From Novosphingobium aureum (GTDB taxonomy: Bacteria; Pseudomonadota; Alphaproteobacteria; Sphingomonadales; Sphingomonadaceae): a DNA stretch of 64,000 nt. The position numbers and the translations under genes are program-made. How positions within the stretch are numbered: the first letter of the stretch is position 1; each line of letters begins with the position of its first letter. The DNA lies in assembly GCF_015865035.1 (NCBI RefSeq), contig NZ_JADZGI010000001.1:2170001-2234000 (forward strand), read 5' to 3'. Below are positions 1-8,721 of the stretch, piece after piece. The notes beneath the pieces are model-generated. The model worked only from the letters and a program-made list of their open reading frames with translations, was not told the origin of the DNA and ran no database searches.

Positions 1-190
1 GGGCTGCGTACGCGCCAGCTGCGTCGATTCTATGAGCCACGGCTTCCGCACGGCCGTGGTCGCAGAAGCCTGTGGCGATCGCCATGCCGGACCGCACGAC
101 GCCAACCTGTTCGACATGAACGCCAAGTATGCCGATGTCGTCTCGGAAGCCGAGACCATCGCCTACCTCAAGGGCCTAAAGCAGGACTGA
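1..190 (+). CDS. Isochorismatase-like cysteine hydrolase, C-terminal end (partial)
   Basis: Only the last 62 codons lie in the window, read from position 2 to the TGA at 188-190. The fragment opens with G-C-V-R-A-S-C, which matches the catalytic-cysteine segment of the isochorismatase/N-carbamoylsarcosine amidase family. It continues with the family's D-x-x-x-x-G-F-R-T-x-V-V-x-E-A-C-G-D-R stretch. These enzymes hydrolyse amide-type or enol-ether bonds in the cytoplasm. It faces the VOC gene convergently with a 38-bp gap. The substrate is unknown and the N-terminus lies outside the window, so membership of the downstream cluster is an inference from adjacency. Confidence 0.8.
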   Translation, partial: GCVRASCVDSMSHGFRTAVVAEACGDRHAGPHDANLFDMNAKYADVVSEAETIAYLKGLKQD

Positions 191-228
191 TCCCGACAGC
201 GGCGGGCGCCCCCAAGGCGCGCTCGCCG

Positions 229-1191
229 CTACGCCTCGACGCGCTGCAGGGCCTCGAAGCGCGCGCCCCATGGGGTTACCGCGCTAATCCCGCGAACCTG
301 TCCATGCGGCGCCCAGTCGAAGCGCACTTCCTCGCCGAGCGCGCAGCCCGCACCGGCGAGCCGCTTCGCGAAGCCATCGAGATCACGCACCACAAAGCGC
401 AAGGCTGCCCAACCGCGCGCCGGTGGCCGCGACGCGCTGAAGTCGCGTCCGCCGCAGCCGAAGGCGATGATCTCGACCGAACCTTCCATGCGTCCCGCGG
501 GATGATAGATGCCGATGCGCATCGGCACCTCGAGGGCGATGCGCGGCGGAAAGCCCATGCAGTTCGCCCCATCGCCGGTCGCGGCAAAGCCATCGGTTTC
601 CTGCACCGCCTGCCAGCCCAGCCCTTCAACGAACAGAGCGCGCGCGGCATCGAAGTCGGCAACGATCTGGGTCGAATTGAACACCCACGAAGTCGCACCC
701 GACATGTCCTCGTAGCCGGTCAGGGGTGGATGGACCCGCTGCATTGCGGCAATGCACAGACCATCCGCATCGCGCTCGACCACCTCGCGCACCGCGAGTG
801 CGCCAAAATCCCAATCGGTCACTGGAGCGGGACTGGCGAAGCCTGCGCGGCTGAAGGCGGCGTGCAGCGCATCCAGATCTTCGAGCGCGCGGATATTGAT
901 ATCGAAGATGCCGCCGGTGTCCCAAGCCTGTGCACCATCGCGCACAAGCGGTTGATAGTCGCCCTCGAGCGAGATCAGCCTGATCGCTCCACGCGTCGCA
1001 TCGGGATGCGCAATCAGCACCTCGTGCCCGCAAGTCTTTGCCGCAAGGCCCAGCAGCCCCGCTGCGCCAGCGGGCAAGCGCCCTTCGTGTCGCACCTCAT
1101 ATCCCAGCGCAGCACACAGCCTTTGCGCACTTTGCCTGCAATCGGCCACGAGGCCGACGGCCTCCTCGAATCCATCATCCAGCGATTTCAT
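229..1191 (-). CDS. Two-domain VOC (glyoxalase/extradiol dioxygenase fold) protein
   Basis: A 320-residue protein with two repeats of the vicinal-oxygen-chelate fold. The second repeat begins near residue 170 at S-W-V-F-N-S-T-Q and ends with the typical T-P-W-G-A-R-F-E-A-L-Q. VOC proteins bind a metal and act as glyoxalases, extradiol dioxygenases, epimerases or binding proteins. Which of these applies cannot be told from the sequence. I chose the ATG at 1191; a GTG at 1212 would add seven residues. It is transcribed away from the SDR gene, and the gap between them holds the cluster's inverted-repeat site at 1242-1258. Function in the pathway is inferred only from position. Confidence 0.75.
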   Translation of the reverse strand: MKSLDDGFEEAVGLVADCRQSAQRLCAALGYEVRHEGRLPAGAAGLLGLAAKTCGHEVLIAHPDATRGAIRLISLEGDYQPLVRDGAQAWDTGGIFDINIRALEDLDALHAAFSRAGFASPAPVTDWDFGALAVREVVERDADGLCIAAMQRVHPPLTGYEDMSGATSWVFNSTQIVADFDAARALFVEGLGWQAVQETDGFAATGDGANCMGFPPRIALEVPMRIGIYHPAGRMEGSVEIIAFGCGGRDFSASRPPARGWAALRFVVRDLDGFAKRLAGAGCALGEEVRFDWAPHGQVRGISAVTPWGARFEALQRVEA

Positions 1192-1241
1192 GCCAGCGAA
1201 GCTACGATGCACCGCGCACTGCCTCGCCGTCGGTCCGCATC

Positions 1242-1258
1242 AGTCCGCCTGGCGAACA
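1242..1258. promoter_or_regulatory. Putative operator, cluster inverted repeat site 1
   Basis: AGTCCG-CCTGG-CGAACA matches the cluster consensus TRTCCG-N5-CGRAYA at 11 of 12 half-site positions. It sits between the divergent VOC and SDR genes, 51 bp from one start and 52 bp from the other. Confidence 0.5.
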
Positions 1259-1310
1259 ACTTTTCCGGTATGGCGGGTCAGGTCGAATGGCTCGGATAGC
1301 CTTCAAAGCC

Positions 1311-2105
1311 ATGAACGACGCGCCCAAACAGCCCCTGATATCCGGTCCCCGCCTCGCAGGCAGGACAGCGCTGGTGACCGGTGCCGGTCTCGGCATCGGG
1401 CGGGCAACCGCGATCTGTCTCGCGCAGCATGGTGCCCGGGTTATCGCGACCGACATCGACGATACCCGACTGTCGGATACTCTCTCGATGCTGCCGGAGG
1501 GCAGCGACGCGCTTGCGCACCGCGCCGACGTTACCGACGAGCAATCGGTGTCCGATCTCTTCGCTCTAGTCGGCGAGACCGCGCCTCTCGACATCCTCGT
1601 CAACAACGTCGGCGGCGGACGACCGGGTCGGATATGGGAGCTTTCGCTGGAGGACTGGGAGACGACCATGCGCCTCAGCCTGGCCTCCATGTTCCTGTGC
1701 ACCCGAGCCGCCCTGCCCGGCATGATCGAGCGCGGCTACGGGCGCGTGGTATGCCTCAGTTCCGGGGCGCGCAACGGCACAGTGTGGAATGCCCTGCACA
1801 TGGGAGCATGCGCCTATTCTACTGCGAAAGCCGGTATTATCGGCTTCGTGCGCGATCTCGCGATCGAACTCGCCGACAGCGGGGTTACCATCAATGCTGT
1901 CGCGCCCGGCCCGATCGATACCGAACTGGCAGGCCCGTTCCTGCGCGCCATGGACGAGGCGGACCTGCCTTATGCCCCGAGCAAGATGGTGCCGATGGGG
2001 CGACTGGGCACGCCCGAAGAAGTGGCTAACGCGATCCTCTACCTTGCATCGAGCGAGGCCTCCTACGTAACCGGCACGACACTGGATGTTGCCGGTGGGC
2101 GATGA
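1311..2105 (+). CDS. Short-chain dehydrogenase/reductase (SDR)
   Basis: A 264-residue classical SDR that oxidises or reduces an alcohol/ketone with NAD(P). The Rossmann motif T-G-A-G-L-G-I-G lies near residue 23, followed by N-N-V-G-G-G, the catalytic serine in C-L-S-S-G-A-R, and Y-S-T-A-K as the Tyr/Lys pair. The Asp after beta-2 (A-T-D-I-D-D) suggests NAD preference. The C-terminus has the usual Y-V-T-G-T-T-L-D-V-A-G-G ending. Start 1311 is the second in-frame ATG; 1287 is the alternative, and neither has a strong Shine-Dalgarno. It lies between the shared operator site and TonB receptor 1. The substrate is not identifiable. Confidence 0.85.
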   Translation: MNDAPKQPLISGPRLAGRTALVTGAGLGIGRATAICLAQHGARVIATDIDDTRLSDTLSMLPEGSDALAHRADVTDEQSVSDLFALVGETAPLDILVNNVGGGRPGRIWELSLEDWETTMRLSLASMFLCTRAALPGMIERGYGRVVCLSSGARNGTVWNALHMGACAYSTAKAGIIGFVRDLAIELADSGVTINAVAPGPIDTELAGPFLRAMDEADLPYAPSKMVPMGRLGTPEEVANAILYLASSEASYVTGTTLDVAGGR

Positions 2106-2450
2106 TGGGTAGGTGCCTGCCCTGGGCTGCACGAGAACGTTCATCCGACAGGCGAACAGGGATCAGGTTTTGGATCAATGCAGGGGCCGAGTGAGCAAAG
2201 TTCCATTCGCGCCGTGAACGATGGCGGGCTTGGCCGAACATCAACGGTAAAGGAGTCGATCCAGAACTTTTCTGGGCAACTCAAGAAGTGAACGCACTTC
2301 ATCAAGGGGGAAGTACATAGCCGGAAAGTCTCTTTCCGAAAATCCGGACCAACATGCTCCGGCTCTTGCAATTCTTAATTTCGACAGGGAGCAGGCGGTC
2401 TCGCGATGCCATCGCGATCCGTGCTGGCTATTTCAAAACCGAGGGAAATA
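2106..2450. other. 345-bp intergenic region upstream of TonB receptor 1
   Basis: No coding gene is supported here. The region holds the inverted-repeat operator at 2142-2158 and two small hairpins. One is GAAGTG-AACG-CACTTC at 2285-2300 and the other is CGGAAAG-TCT-CTTTCCG at 2322-2338. These lie in what would be the long 5' leader of the receptor mRNA. A purine-rich Shine-Dalgarno (GAGGG at 2441) precedes the receptor ATG. I see no convincing riboswitch. Confidence 0.5.
2142..2158. promoter_or_regulatory. Putative operator, cluster inverted repeat site 2
   Basis: CATCCG-ACAGG-CGAACA has 11 of 12 half-site positions. Read on the minus strand, it shares an exact 17-base stretch with the site near 48741. 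It lies about 290 bp upstream of the TonB receptor 1 ATG. Confidence 0.55.
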
Positions 2451-4880
2451 ATGACAGGTATTACTCTTAGGATGCAGCTCGTATCGACGCTGGCGCTGGC
2501 CGCCGGCCTGGGCATGAGCGCACAGGCGATCGCGCAGGAAGCTGGCACCGCCGGCAGCGGCGAAATCGTCGTCACCGCCCGCAAGACGGGCGAAGACATC
2601 CTCAAGACCCCGGTCACCGTGACCGCGATCACTTCCGAGGCGCTCGATGCCAAGGGTCTGGTGTCGATGACCGACATCGCCACCTCGACGCCCGGCATCA
2701 ACATCAACAACTCCTCCTCGGGCCACGCCGACCGCTCGTTCCAGCAGGTCGTGCTGCGCGGCATGACCCCCTCGACGACGCTCGCGACCACCGTCTCGAC
2801 CTTCATCGACGGCGTGCCGGTTTCCTCGCCCTCGCAGATCAACGCAGTCTCGAACCCCGAGCGCGTCGAGATCATCAAGGGCCCGCAGAGCGCGTTCTTC
2901 GGCCGCAACACCTTTGCCGGCGCGATCAACGTGGTGAACAAGGTCCCGGGCAACTACTGGCAGGGCGAAATGCTCGGCATGATCGGCTCGCGCGACAACT
3001 GGCGCATTCGCGCTTCGGTCGAAGGCCCGATCATCGAGGACCTCATCAGCTTCCGCATCGGCGGCGAGAAGTACTCGAAGAACGGCTCGTGGCGTAACCA
3101 GGACGGCGTGACGCTGGGCGACCAGTCGACCGCGATCGCCTCGGCCATGCTCGCGATCACCCCTTCGAGCGACGTGACCATCAAGCTGTTCGGCGTGATG
3201 AGCGAAGACAAGGACGGCCCGGCCGCCCAGACCCGCGTCGGCACCGTCGACGTCTTTGCACCCGACGGCACCCGCCTGCTGACCGACCAGTCGAACTACG
3301 TGACCGATGCTGGCGTCAAGTGGTTCAAGGGTGCAATCCCCTCGCTTGCCGACCCGGTCACCGCCAACATCACCAACACCGACCGCATCCGTGCCTTCCT
3401 CTCCAATGGCACCAACCGCGCGGTCGACCCCGAGGATGGCGTTCAGGGCTATGGCCTGCGTCGTCGCACCAAGCACATCCACGGCACCTTCGACTGGGAG
3501 GTCGTCGACGGCCTGACCGCGACCGCACTGGGTGGCTGGAACCACGAGACCTGGTCGACGCTGATCGACCTCGACGGCTACGACACCAGCTCGTTCGAAG
3601 GCGACTTCTACGGCGCTGGCTACTTCGACTTCCCGTACCTGATCGAGCGTAACGTGAAGGACTGGTCGCTCGAAGGCCGCCTCGCCTACGAATCCGACCG
3701 TTTCCACGGCGTTGCCGGCGTGAGCTACCTCAATGCAGACCTCTACCAGGGTCTCGCCGGTGGTTCGGGCACGCTCAATGCGAACAACTCGGTCGGTGGC
3801 CTGAGCCGCAACAAGACCCTCGGCTTCTTCTTCGGCGCGACCTACGACCTGACCGACACCCTGTCGGCGAGCGTCGAGGGCCGTTACCAGATCGACGATC
3901 TTGAAGCCTACACCGGTCCCAACGGCCTGACCGTCGGCGACAACCCCTACATCGATGCCGGCAGCTATGCGCCCAACTCGATCCTCGCGACCTCGAAGTA
4001 CAAGAACTTCACCCCGCGCGTGATCGTGAACTGGCAGATCGACCCCGACACGATGGTCTACGCCTCGTGGGCCAAGGGCGTGAACCCGGCGCAGTTCAAC
4101 ACCTCGATCCTCAACAACAGCTACGAGGTTCAGGTCGCGGCTGCGGAATCGGGTGGCCTGCTTGCCATCGATCCGGAGAAGATCACCAACTACGAGCTGG
4201 GTCTCAAGGGCCGCGCGCTCAATGGCGACCTGCGTTACACCGTCGCAGCGTACTACGCCCAGTGGCGTAACCAGATCAACTCGGTCCAGATCGTCGTTCC
4301 CGACGATACGCAGGATACCGGGTATTCGTTCGTCAACACCTCGACCAACGCCGGTGCCGCCGATCTCTACGGCATCGAGGCCGAGCTGAACTGGCGCCCG
4401 ACCGACTTCCTCACCGTGGATGCGGCCGGTGCCTACAACGAGAGCGACATCAAGTCCTTCGTCAGCCCGACGGTCACCCGCCTCACCGGCATGACCGACT
4501 TCGACGGCAACGACCTGAAGAACACCTCGAAGTTCTCGGCCAATGTCGGCGTCACCGTCGGCACCGAGATCGCGGACTGGGACGATGGTCGCTGGTTCGT
4601 ACGCGGTGACTGGAACTTCAAGTCGGGCGTCTATTCGAACGAGGCGAACCTTGCGCGTACTCCCGACCTGCACCTGTTCAACCTGCGCGCAGGTGTCGAA
4701 CACGGCCAGATCTCGCTCGAGGCCTTCGTGACCAACGTGTTCAACAACAAGACCCCGATCTCGGTCTCGGACAACTACGTGTTCACCCCGAATTTTGCCT
4801 ATACCGGCAACTTCTCGGCGCTGATGCTGGGTCTTCCCGACCTGCGCACCGCAGGCATCCAGGCGAAGGTCAAGTTCTGA
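2451..4880 (+). CDS. TonB-dependent outer-membrane receptor 1
   Basis: An 809-residue outer-membrane gated channel that imports its ligand using TonB energy. The sequence has a signal peptide ending at A-I-A-Q, then a TonB-box-like E-I-V-V-T-A-R-K. The plug domain covers about residues 35-150 and contains S-F-Q-Q-V-V-L-R-G-M-T-P-S-T-T, E-R-V-E-I-I-K-G-P-Q-S and A-G-A-I-N-V-V. The long beta-barrel ends in K-V-K-F, the terminal aromatic expected for Bam-dependent insertion. The start at 2451 has GAGGG ten bases upstream. It is monocistronic: a strong terminator follows and its own operator site precedes. It resembles receptor 2 (25071) closely in the plug. The ligand is unknown, and iron siderophores are not implied by the context. 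Confidence 0.92.
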   Translation: MTGITLRMQLVSTLALAAGLGMSAQAIAQEAGTAGSGEIVVTARKTGEDILKTPVTVTAITSEALDAKGLVSMTDIATSTPGININNSSSGHADRSFQQVVLRGMTPSTTLATTVSTFIDGVPVSSPSQINAVSNPERVEIIKGPQSAFFGRNTFAGAINVVNKVPGNYWQGEMLGMIGSRDNWRIRASVEGPIIEDLISFRIGGEKYSKNGSWRNQDGVTLGDQSTAIASAMLAITPSSDVTIKLFGVMSEDKDGPAAQTRVGTVDVFAPDGTRLLTDQSNYVTDAGVKWFKGAIPSLADPVTANITNTDRIRAFLSNGTNRAVDPEDGVQGYGLRRRTKHIHGTFDWEVVDGLTATALGGWNHETWSTLIDLDGYDTSSFEGDFYGAGYFDFPYLIERNVKDWSLEGRLAYESDRFHGVAGVSYLNADLYQGLAGGSGTLNANNSVGGLSRNKTLGFFFGATYDLTDTLSASVEGRYQIDDLEAYTGPNGLTVGDNPYIDAGSYAPNSILATSKYKNFTPRVIVNWQIDPDTMVYASWAKGVNPAQFNTSILNNSYEVQVAAAESGGLLAIDPEKITNYELGLKGRALNGDLRYTVAAYYAQWRNQINSVQIVVPDDTQDTGYSFVNTSTNAGAADLYGIEAELNWRPTDFLTVDAAGAYNESDIKSFVSPTVTRLTGMTDFDGNDLKNTSKFSANVGVTVGTEIADWDDGRWFVRGDWNFKSGVYSNEANLARTPDLHLFNLRAGVEHGQISLEAFVTNVFNNKTPISVSDNYVFTPNFAYTGNFSALMLGLPDLRTAGIQAKVKF

Positions 4881-4905
4881 TCTGATCTGATCTGACCTGA
4901 TCTAA
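4876..4905 (+). repeat. Pentanucleotide tandem repeat (TCTGA)n over a stop codon
   Basis: Four perfect TCTGA units followed by CCTGA and TCTAA run from the last codons of TonB receptor 1 into its 3' flank. The receptor's TGA stop (4878-4880) is inside the first unit, so unit gain or loss would not change the protein. Confidence 0.85.
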
Positions 4906-4923
4906 TCCTGACAAATGACGAGA

Positions 4924-4955
4924 GGGCCGGGTGCGCAAGCATCCGGCCCTTTTTC
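4924..4955 (+). terminator. Rho-independent terminator after TonB receptor 1
   Basis: The 11-bp stem is GGGCCGGGTGC / GCATCCGGCCC with one G-T pair and a GCAA tetraloop. It is followed directly by TTTTT. Confidence 0.9.
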
Positions 4956-5090
4956 ATACGCCGGCGGCAGGAGGCCGGAGAACGTCGGACGACGACAGGC
5001 GCGCGGCTGGCAGTACGGAGCAAGATCGACGACCGGCGGCACACGCTCGGCTTGCATCAAGCTGCGCGGCTACTTGCAGGTTGCGGACAA

Positions 5091-5130
5091 AAGAAAAGGG
5101 CGGCGCATTCCCCCGGGAAACGCACCGCCC
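5091..5130 (-). terminator. Rho-independent terminator of the minus-strand SUMF1 operon
   Basis: On the minus strand, a GGGCGGTGCG...CGCCGCCC hairpin is followed by a T-rich run (TTTTCTTTT). It lies 41 bp past the stop of the SUMF1-like gene and closes the operon that starts at 8515. Confidence 0.8.
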
Positions 5131-5170
5131 ACCCCATCCCCCCCGAGATGGGGTATCAGCCGTCAGGCAA

Positions 5171-6073
5171 TCAGCGGACCAGTTCGCGCGCCACGCGAAA
5201 GCCGAGGTGATCGTTGCGGGCACCGGGCGGATCGCCGATCCGCTGCGCCGCGCGCACGCTCCAGCCATCGAGGCTCCAGCCTCCGCCGCGCACATTGCGC
5301 AAGGTGCATTCGCCATCGAGCCAGGCCGAGCCATCGGACGGCGCGCCGACGAAGTCGTCGTGATGGCAATCCTCGACCCATTCGGCGACGTTGCCGATCA
5401 TGTCGTGCAGGCCGAAGCGATTGGGCGCATAAGCGCCTACCGTCGAGGTCCCCGAGAGGTTGCGCCCGAAGTTCGCGTCTTCGGCACCGATCGCATTGCC
5501 GAAGGGATACCAAGTCTGTGTCCCGCCGCGCGCCGCGTAGGCCCATTCGGCTTCGCTGAGGAGGCGATAGGTCTCGCCAGTATGCGCACTGAGCCAGTCG
5601 ACGTAGGCTTTTGCATCGGCGTAATTGACGTTGATCACCGGCCGCCGCCCCCGACCCCAACCCGCGTCATCGGGACGGTAGCCGTTGCACCCGCTATCAG
5701 CGACGCAGGCATCCCATTGCGCGAAGGTCACCTCGTAGCGACCGACGGCAAGCGCATAGTCGATGGTCACGGCGTGGCGCGGCTGCTCCATCGTGTCGAA
5801 CATGGCCATGACGCCCAGCGTGCGGCGTTCGCGCTCGCTCGAGCCCATGACGAAACTGCCAGGGGCCAGCACGACCATCTCGGGACAATCGCTGCAATCG
5901 GCAAAGGCGGCCCCTGCCCGCCTCGGCGGAAATAGCGGCGCAGGCGCAGCGACCTTGTCTGGAACGTAGCCGTTCGCAGGCGGGTGTTCCTCGGCCACTG
6001 CGGGACTAGACAGCAAGATGCCAAGGGTAACCAGAGCGCTCGTTCGCACGCGACCGGCAAGACGCACGCTCAC
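5171..6073 (-). CDS. Exported SUMF1/formylglycine-generating-enzyme-like protein
   Basis: A 300-residue protein with a signal peptide (cleavage near A-V-A-E-E) and an FGE-sulfatase (SUMF1) domain. Recognisable family features are C-P-E-M-V-V-L-A-P-G-S-F-V-M-G-S, Y-E-V-T-F-A-Q-W, R-L-L-S-E-A-E-W-A-Y-A-A-R-G-G, and G-N-V-A-E-W-V. In true formylglycine-generating enzymes the segment after R-G-G-x-W carries the copper-binding cysteines. Here it reads S-L-D-G-W-S-V-R-A-A-Q with no Cys, so sulfatase activation is unlikely and no sulfatase is seen. Start is GTG at 6073, overlapping the upstream Gfo/Idh stop by 4 bp (translational coupling). The role is unknown. Confidence 0.82.
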   Translation of the reverse strand: MSVRLAGRVRTSALVTLGILLSSPAVAEEHPPANGYVPDKVAAPAPLFPPRRAGAAFADCSDCPEMVVLAPGSFVMGSSERERRTLGVMAMFDTMEQPRHAVTIDYALAVGRYEVTFAQWDACVADSGCNGYRPDDAGWGRGRRPVINVNYADAKAYVDWLSAHTGETYRLLSEAEWAYAARGGTQTWYPFGNAIGAEDANFGRNLSGTSTVGAYAPNRFGLHDMIGNVAEWVEDCHHDDFVGAPSDGSAWLDGECTLRNVRGGGWSLDGWSVRAAQRIGDPPGARNDHLGFRVARELVR

Positions 6074-7149
6074 GAGGCAGCCTCCCCGCCAAGCGGCGGA
6101 TCGATGGCATCGGCGGCAGAATTGGCGCGCGCCGAGGCCTTGACCCGGTCGATCAGCGCGATCAGGCGCGCGGCATCGTGACCGGTCGGCATGCGATGCG
6201 CCTGGCCGTTCAGGGCGCGGGCGAATTCGACGATCTGGTCTTCGAAATAATGGCCGAGCCTGCGCCCACCCATCTTGCGCGGGTCGATCAGCACGCCCTC
6301 GGGCGGCGTCACGAGAACCTCGCCATTCCAGCTCAGGATTTCGCCATGCTCGATCTCGAGCACGCCCTTGTCGAAATGCAGCACCTTGCGATCGAGCACC
6401 GCGGGCTGGTTGTAGGAGATATGCACGCTGGCGAGGCGGCGGCCGGGATAGGCGAGCAGTACCATGGCCTCATCCTCACCGCGCCAGCCCGACTGGTGCC
6501 GCGCGGCCTCGGCGTGGACCCGGACCGGGTCGGCATCGCCCATGATCAGCTGCACGAAATCGAGCGCGTGCGGGGCGAAGAGGCTGAGGATCAGTCCTTC
6601 CTCGGCACTGCGTTCGGCCCACCAGGGGGCCTGGGGCCCATCCCAGAACACGCACGAAGACACCTCGAGCGAGCGCAGCTGGCCAAAGCTGGCCCAGTTG
6701 TCGACGATATGGCGCACTGCCGCATTGTGGCGGAACGTATGGCCGACCGCAAAAACGAGACCGCGCGCCTGTGCCTCACGGGCCAGCTCCAGTGCTTCCT
6801 CGCCGGTCTCCGCTGCCGGCTTTTCGACCAGCACGTGCTTTCCAGCACGAAGCGCGGCCATCGACTGCTGCGCATGAAGGCGGTTGGGGGTGGCGATGAG
6901 CACGGCATCGACGCTGTCGAGCGCGAGTGCGTCCTCAAGGGTGGGAAGCGCGGTGGCTCCGAAAGGTTCGGCTGCGCTGCGGGCCAGCGCGATGTCGGTA
7001 TCCACCGTGGCGACGACCCGCGCGTCGTCGGGGCGCGCGGCGATGGCAGCGAAGTGCGCACCCGTGATGCGCCCGCAGCCGATCACGGCGAACCGGACCG
7101 GGCCGGTCACCTTGCGGAGAGAAACGGGTTCAGAGCTGATCTCAGGCAT
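6070..7149 (-). CDS. Gfo/Idh/MocA family oxidoreductase
   Basis: A 359-residue NAD(P)-dependent dehydrogenase of the glucose-fructose oxidoreductase/inositol dehydrogenase family, expected in the cytoplasm. The Rossmann motif V-I-G-C-G-R-I-T-G lies near residue 20. The family signature H-V-L-V-E-K-P, with its catalytic Lys, lies near residue 105, followed by the C-terminal alpha/beta substrate domain. The family usually oxidises sugars, inositols or related polyols, which fits a glycosylated substrate but does not prove one. The ATG at 7149 overlaps the carrier stop by 8 bp, and the gene overlaps the SUMF1-like gene by 4 bp. This makes a three-gene operon: carrier, dehydrogenase, SUMF1-like. 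Confidence 0.85.
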   Translation of the reverse strand: MPEISSEPVSLRKVTGPVRFAVIGCGRITGAHFAAIAARPDDARVVATVDTDIALARSAAEPFGATALPTLEDALALDSVDAVLIATPNRLHAQQSMAALRAGKHVLVEKPAAETGEEALELAREAQARGLVFAVGHTFRHNAAVRHIVDNWASFGQLRSLEVSSCVFWDGPQAPWWAERSAEEGLILSLFAPHALDFVQLIMGDADPVRVHAEAARHQSGWRGEDEAMVLLAYPGRRLASVHISYNQPAVLDRKVLHFDKGVLEIEHGEILSWNGEVLVTPPEGVLIDPRKMGGRRLGHYFEDQIVEFARALNGQAHRMPTGHDAARLIALIDRVKASARANSAADAIDPPLGGEAAS

Positions 7150-8515
7150 GAATGATGTCCGCATTGTTGGGCGCATCGGCGGGCCGCTCGTGCACGAACC
7201 GCCAGATGATCGCGGCGGCAATGAGCTTGGCCACGCCCGGGATGGTCGAATAGCTGACGATGATCCCGGCCAGCGCCGCGCTCGATTGCGGCAGTCCGGC
7301 CTTGGCCGCAGCGGAATCGAAGCCGAAGCTGGACAGGATCGCGCCGACCACCAGTGTTCCGCCCAGCGCAATGCCGGCCTTCTCGATGATCGACCAGATC
7401 GCCGCGTAGGAGCCGGCGCGGTTCTCGCCATAGTCGAGCCGTGCCCCGGCGATGGCGTCGGAGAGCAGCGAAAGCACGATCGTACCCCAGCCCGCGTTGC
7501 ACGCAGCCATCAGCGCGGCGAGCAGATAGGCGACCTCGATCGGTGCATCGGGCAGGTACCCCCAGACCAGCGTCACCAGGCCGTGTCCGGCAGCGGCCGC
7601 GACGTAAGTGCGCTTCTTGCCCAGACGCTTGGAGATCATCACCCACAACGGCGAACCGGCCATGACCGCGAAGGCCATGATCGCCGACATCACACCGATG
7701 TCGTGCAAGGGTTCCTCGCGCGCCATGGCGTACTTCACGAAGAACGGGAAGCTGGCGTAGCTGATGCCCGCCGCGACGGTCATGATCACTGCGGAAAGGC
7801 ACAGCACGGCAAAGCGGCGGTCGGCAAATGCCCGCGGCAGATCCCTGAGCGCAAAGGCCTTCGCCACTTGTGCGGGTTCGGGAATGCGCGAGGCGAAGCG
7901 CCAGGCGACGAACAGGCAGGTGAAGCACAGCACCCCGATCGAGCCCATCGTCAGAAGATGCGCATTGCGGTCGGTGCCCAGGGCATTGATCGCCATCGGC
8001 GCCACCGAAGACGACATCAGTACGCCAAGGCCGGTGAAGCCGTGCTTCCAGCCCATCAGCTCGGTCCGCTCGACCGGGTCGGAAGACATTTCCGCGAACT
8101 GGGCCAGATAGGGCACCGAGAAGGTCGAGTAGACCGCCATGTAGGCACTGAAGGTCACAAAGACCCAGGCCACCTGGAAGCCGATTGCCGCCTCGGGCAC
8201 GGCGAAGACACCCAGCATCGCGAAAGGCGCCGCGATACCGCCGACGAGTAGCCAGCGGCGGCGCGGAAAGCGGCTCGCCATGCGGTCCGATGCAACGCCG
8301 ATCCACAAGTCGAAGATGGCGCCGAACACCACCTTGGGCACGAAGATCGCGGTACCGGCAATGGCTGGCGCAATGCCCATGACATTGGTGAGGTAGAACA
8401 TGAGAAGCAGCGACGGTGCATCGCGGAACAGTTGCCCCGCTACCTGCCCGAGGCCGAACCCGGCCTTGGTCGAGGTCGCCAGACGTGCCGGCAACCCGCT
8501 CGATGTATCGCTCAT
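7142..8515 (-). CDS. GPH-type MFS transporter (glycoside-pentoside-hexuronide family)
   Basis: A 457-residue inner-membrane carrier with about 12 hydrophobic segments. Typical GPH features include D-L-W-I-G-V-A-S-D-R between helices 2 and 3 and S-V-P-Y-L-A-Q-F in the helix 4-5 region. GPH carriers are cation symporters of glycosides and related compounds. Sphingomonads also use relatives of this group in catabolic clusters. The ATG at 8515 is chosen because GGGGAG lies about 7 bases upstream; an earlier ATG at 8566 is less likely. It is the first gene of the operon running down to 5171. Three similar carriers occur at 14456, 23207 and 41668. Confidence 0.85.
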   Translation of the reverse strand: MSDTSSGLPARLATSTKAGFGLGQVAGQLFRDAPSLLLMFYLTNVMGIAPAIAGTAIFVPKVVFGAIFDLWIGVASDRMASRFPRRRWLLVGGIAAPFAMLGVFAVPEAAIGFQVAWVFVTFSAYMAVYSTFSVPYLAQFAEMSSDPVERTELMGWKHGFTGLGVLMSSSVAPMAINALGTDRNAHLLTMGSIGVLCFTCLFVAWRFASRIPEPAQVAKAFALRDLPRAFADRRFAVLCLSAVIMTVAAGISYASFPFFVKYAMAREEPLHDIGVMSAIMAFAVMAGSPLWVMISKRLGKKRTYVAAAAGHGLVTLVWGYLPDAPIEVAYLLAALMAACNAGWGTIVLSLLSDAIAGARLDYGENRAGSYAAIWSIIEKAGIALGGTLVVGAILSSFGFDSAAAKAGLPQSSAALAGIIVSYSTIPGVAKLIAAAIIWRFVHERPADAPNNADIIHA

Positions 8516-8607
8516 GTCATGCTCCCCGAGTGGCCGGAAGACAGGCTCCGGTCTCTTGACCCGCATCGTGACGTGAACAGGTCGGCGAACCAGATTTCAC
8601 CGCGAAC

Positions 8608-8624
8608 TTATCGCACAACGGATA
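8608..8624. promoter_or_regulatory. Putative operator, cluster inverted repeat site 3
   Basis: TTATCG-CACAA-CGGATA has a perfect right half and a 4 of 6 left half. It lies in the 206-bp gap between the divergent GPH carrier operon and the FAD oxidase. A second isolated CGGATA half-site follows at about 8634. Confidence 0.4.
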
Positions 8625-8721
8625 GTCGCAGGCCGGATAACGGTGCCCGACAGGTCGATGCGCGCGGCCCGAACGGCCAAGTCCTTGCTGCATACACCCC
8701 GGCATCGCTACAGAGAGAACC

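Noticed and set aside
2433..4703. A 756-codon open frame on the minus strand across TonB receptor 1
   Set aside because: It is a GC-rich antisense shadow. Its translation shows no domain and the plus strand encodes a complete receptor with signal peptide, plug and barrel.
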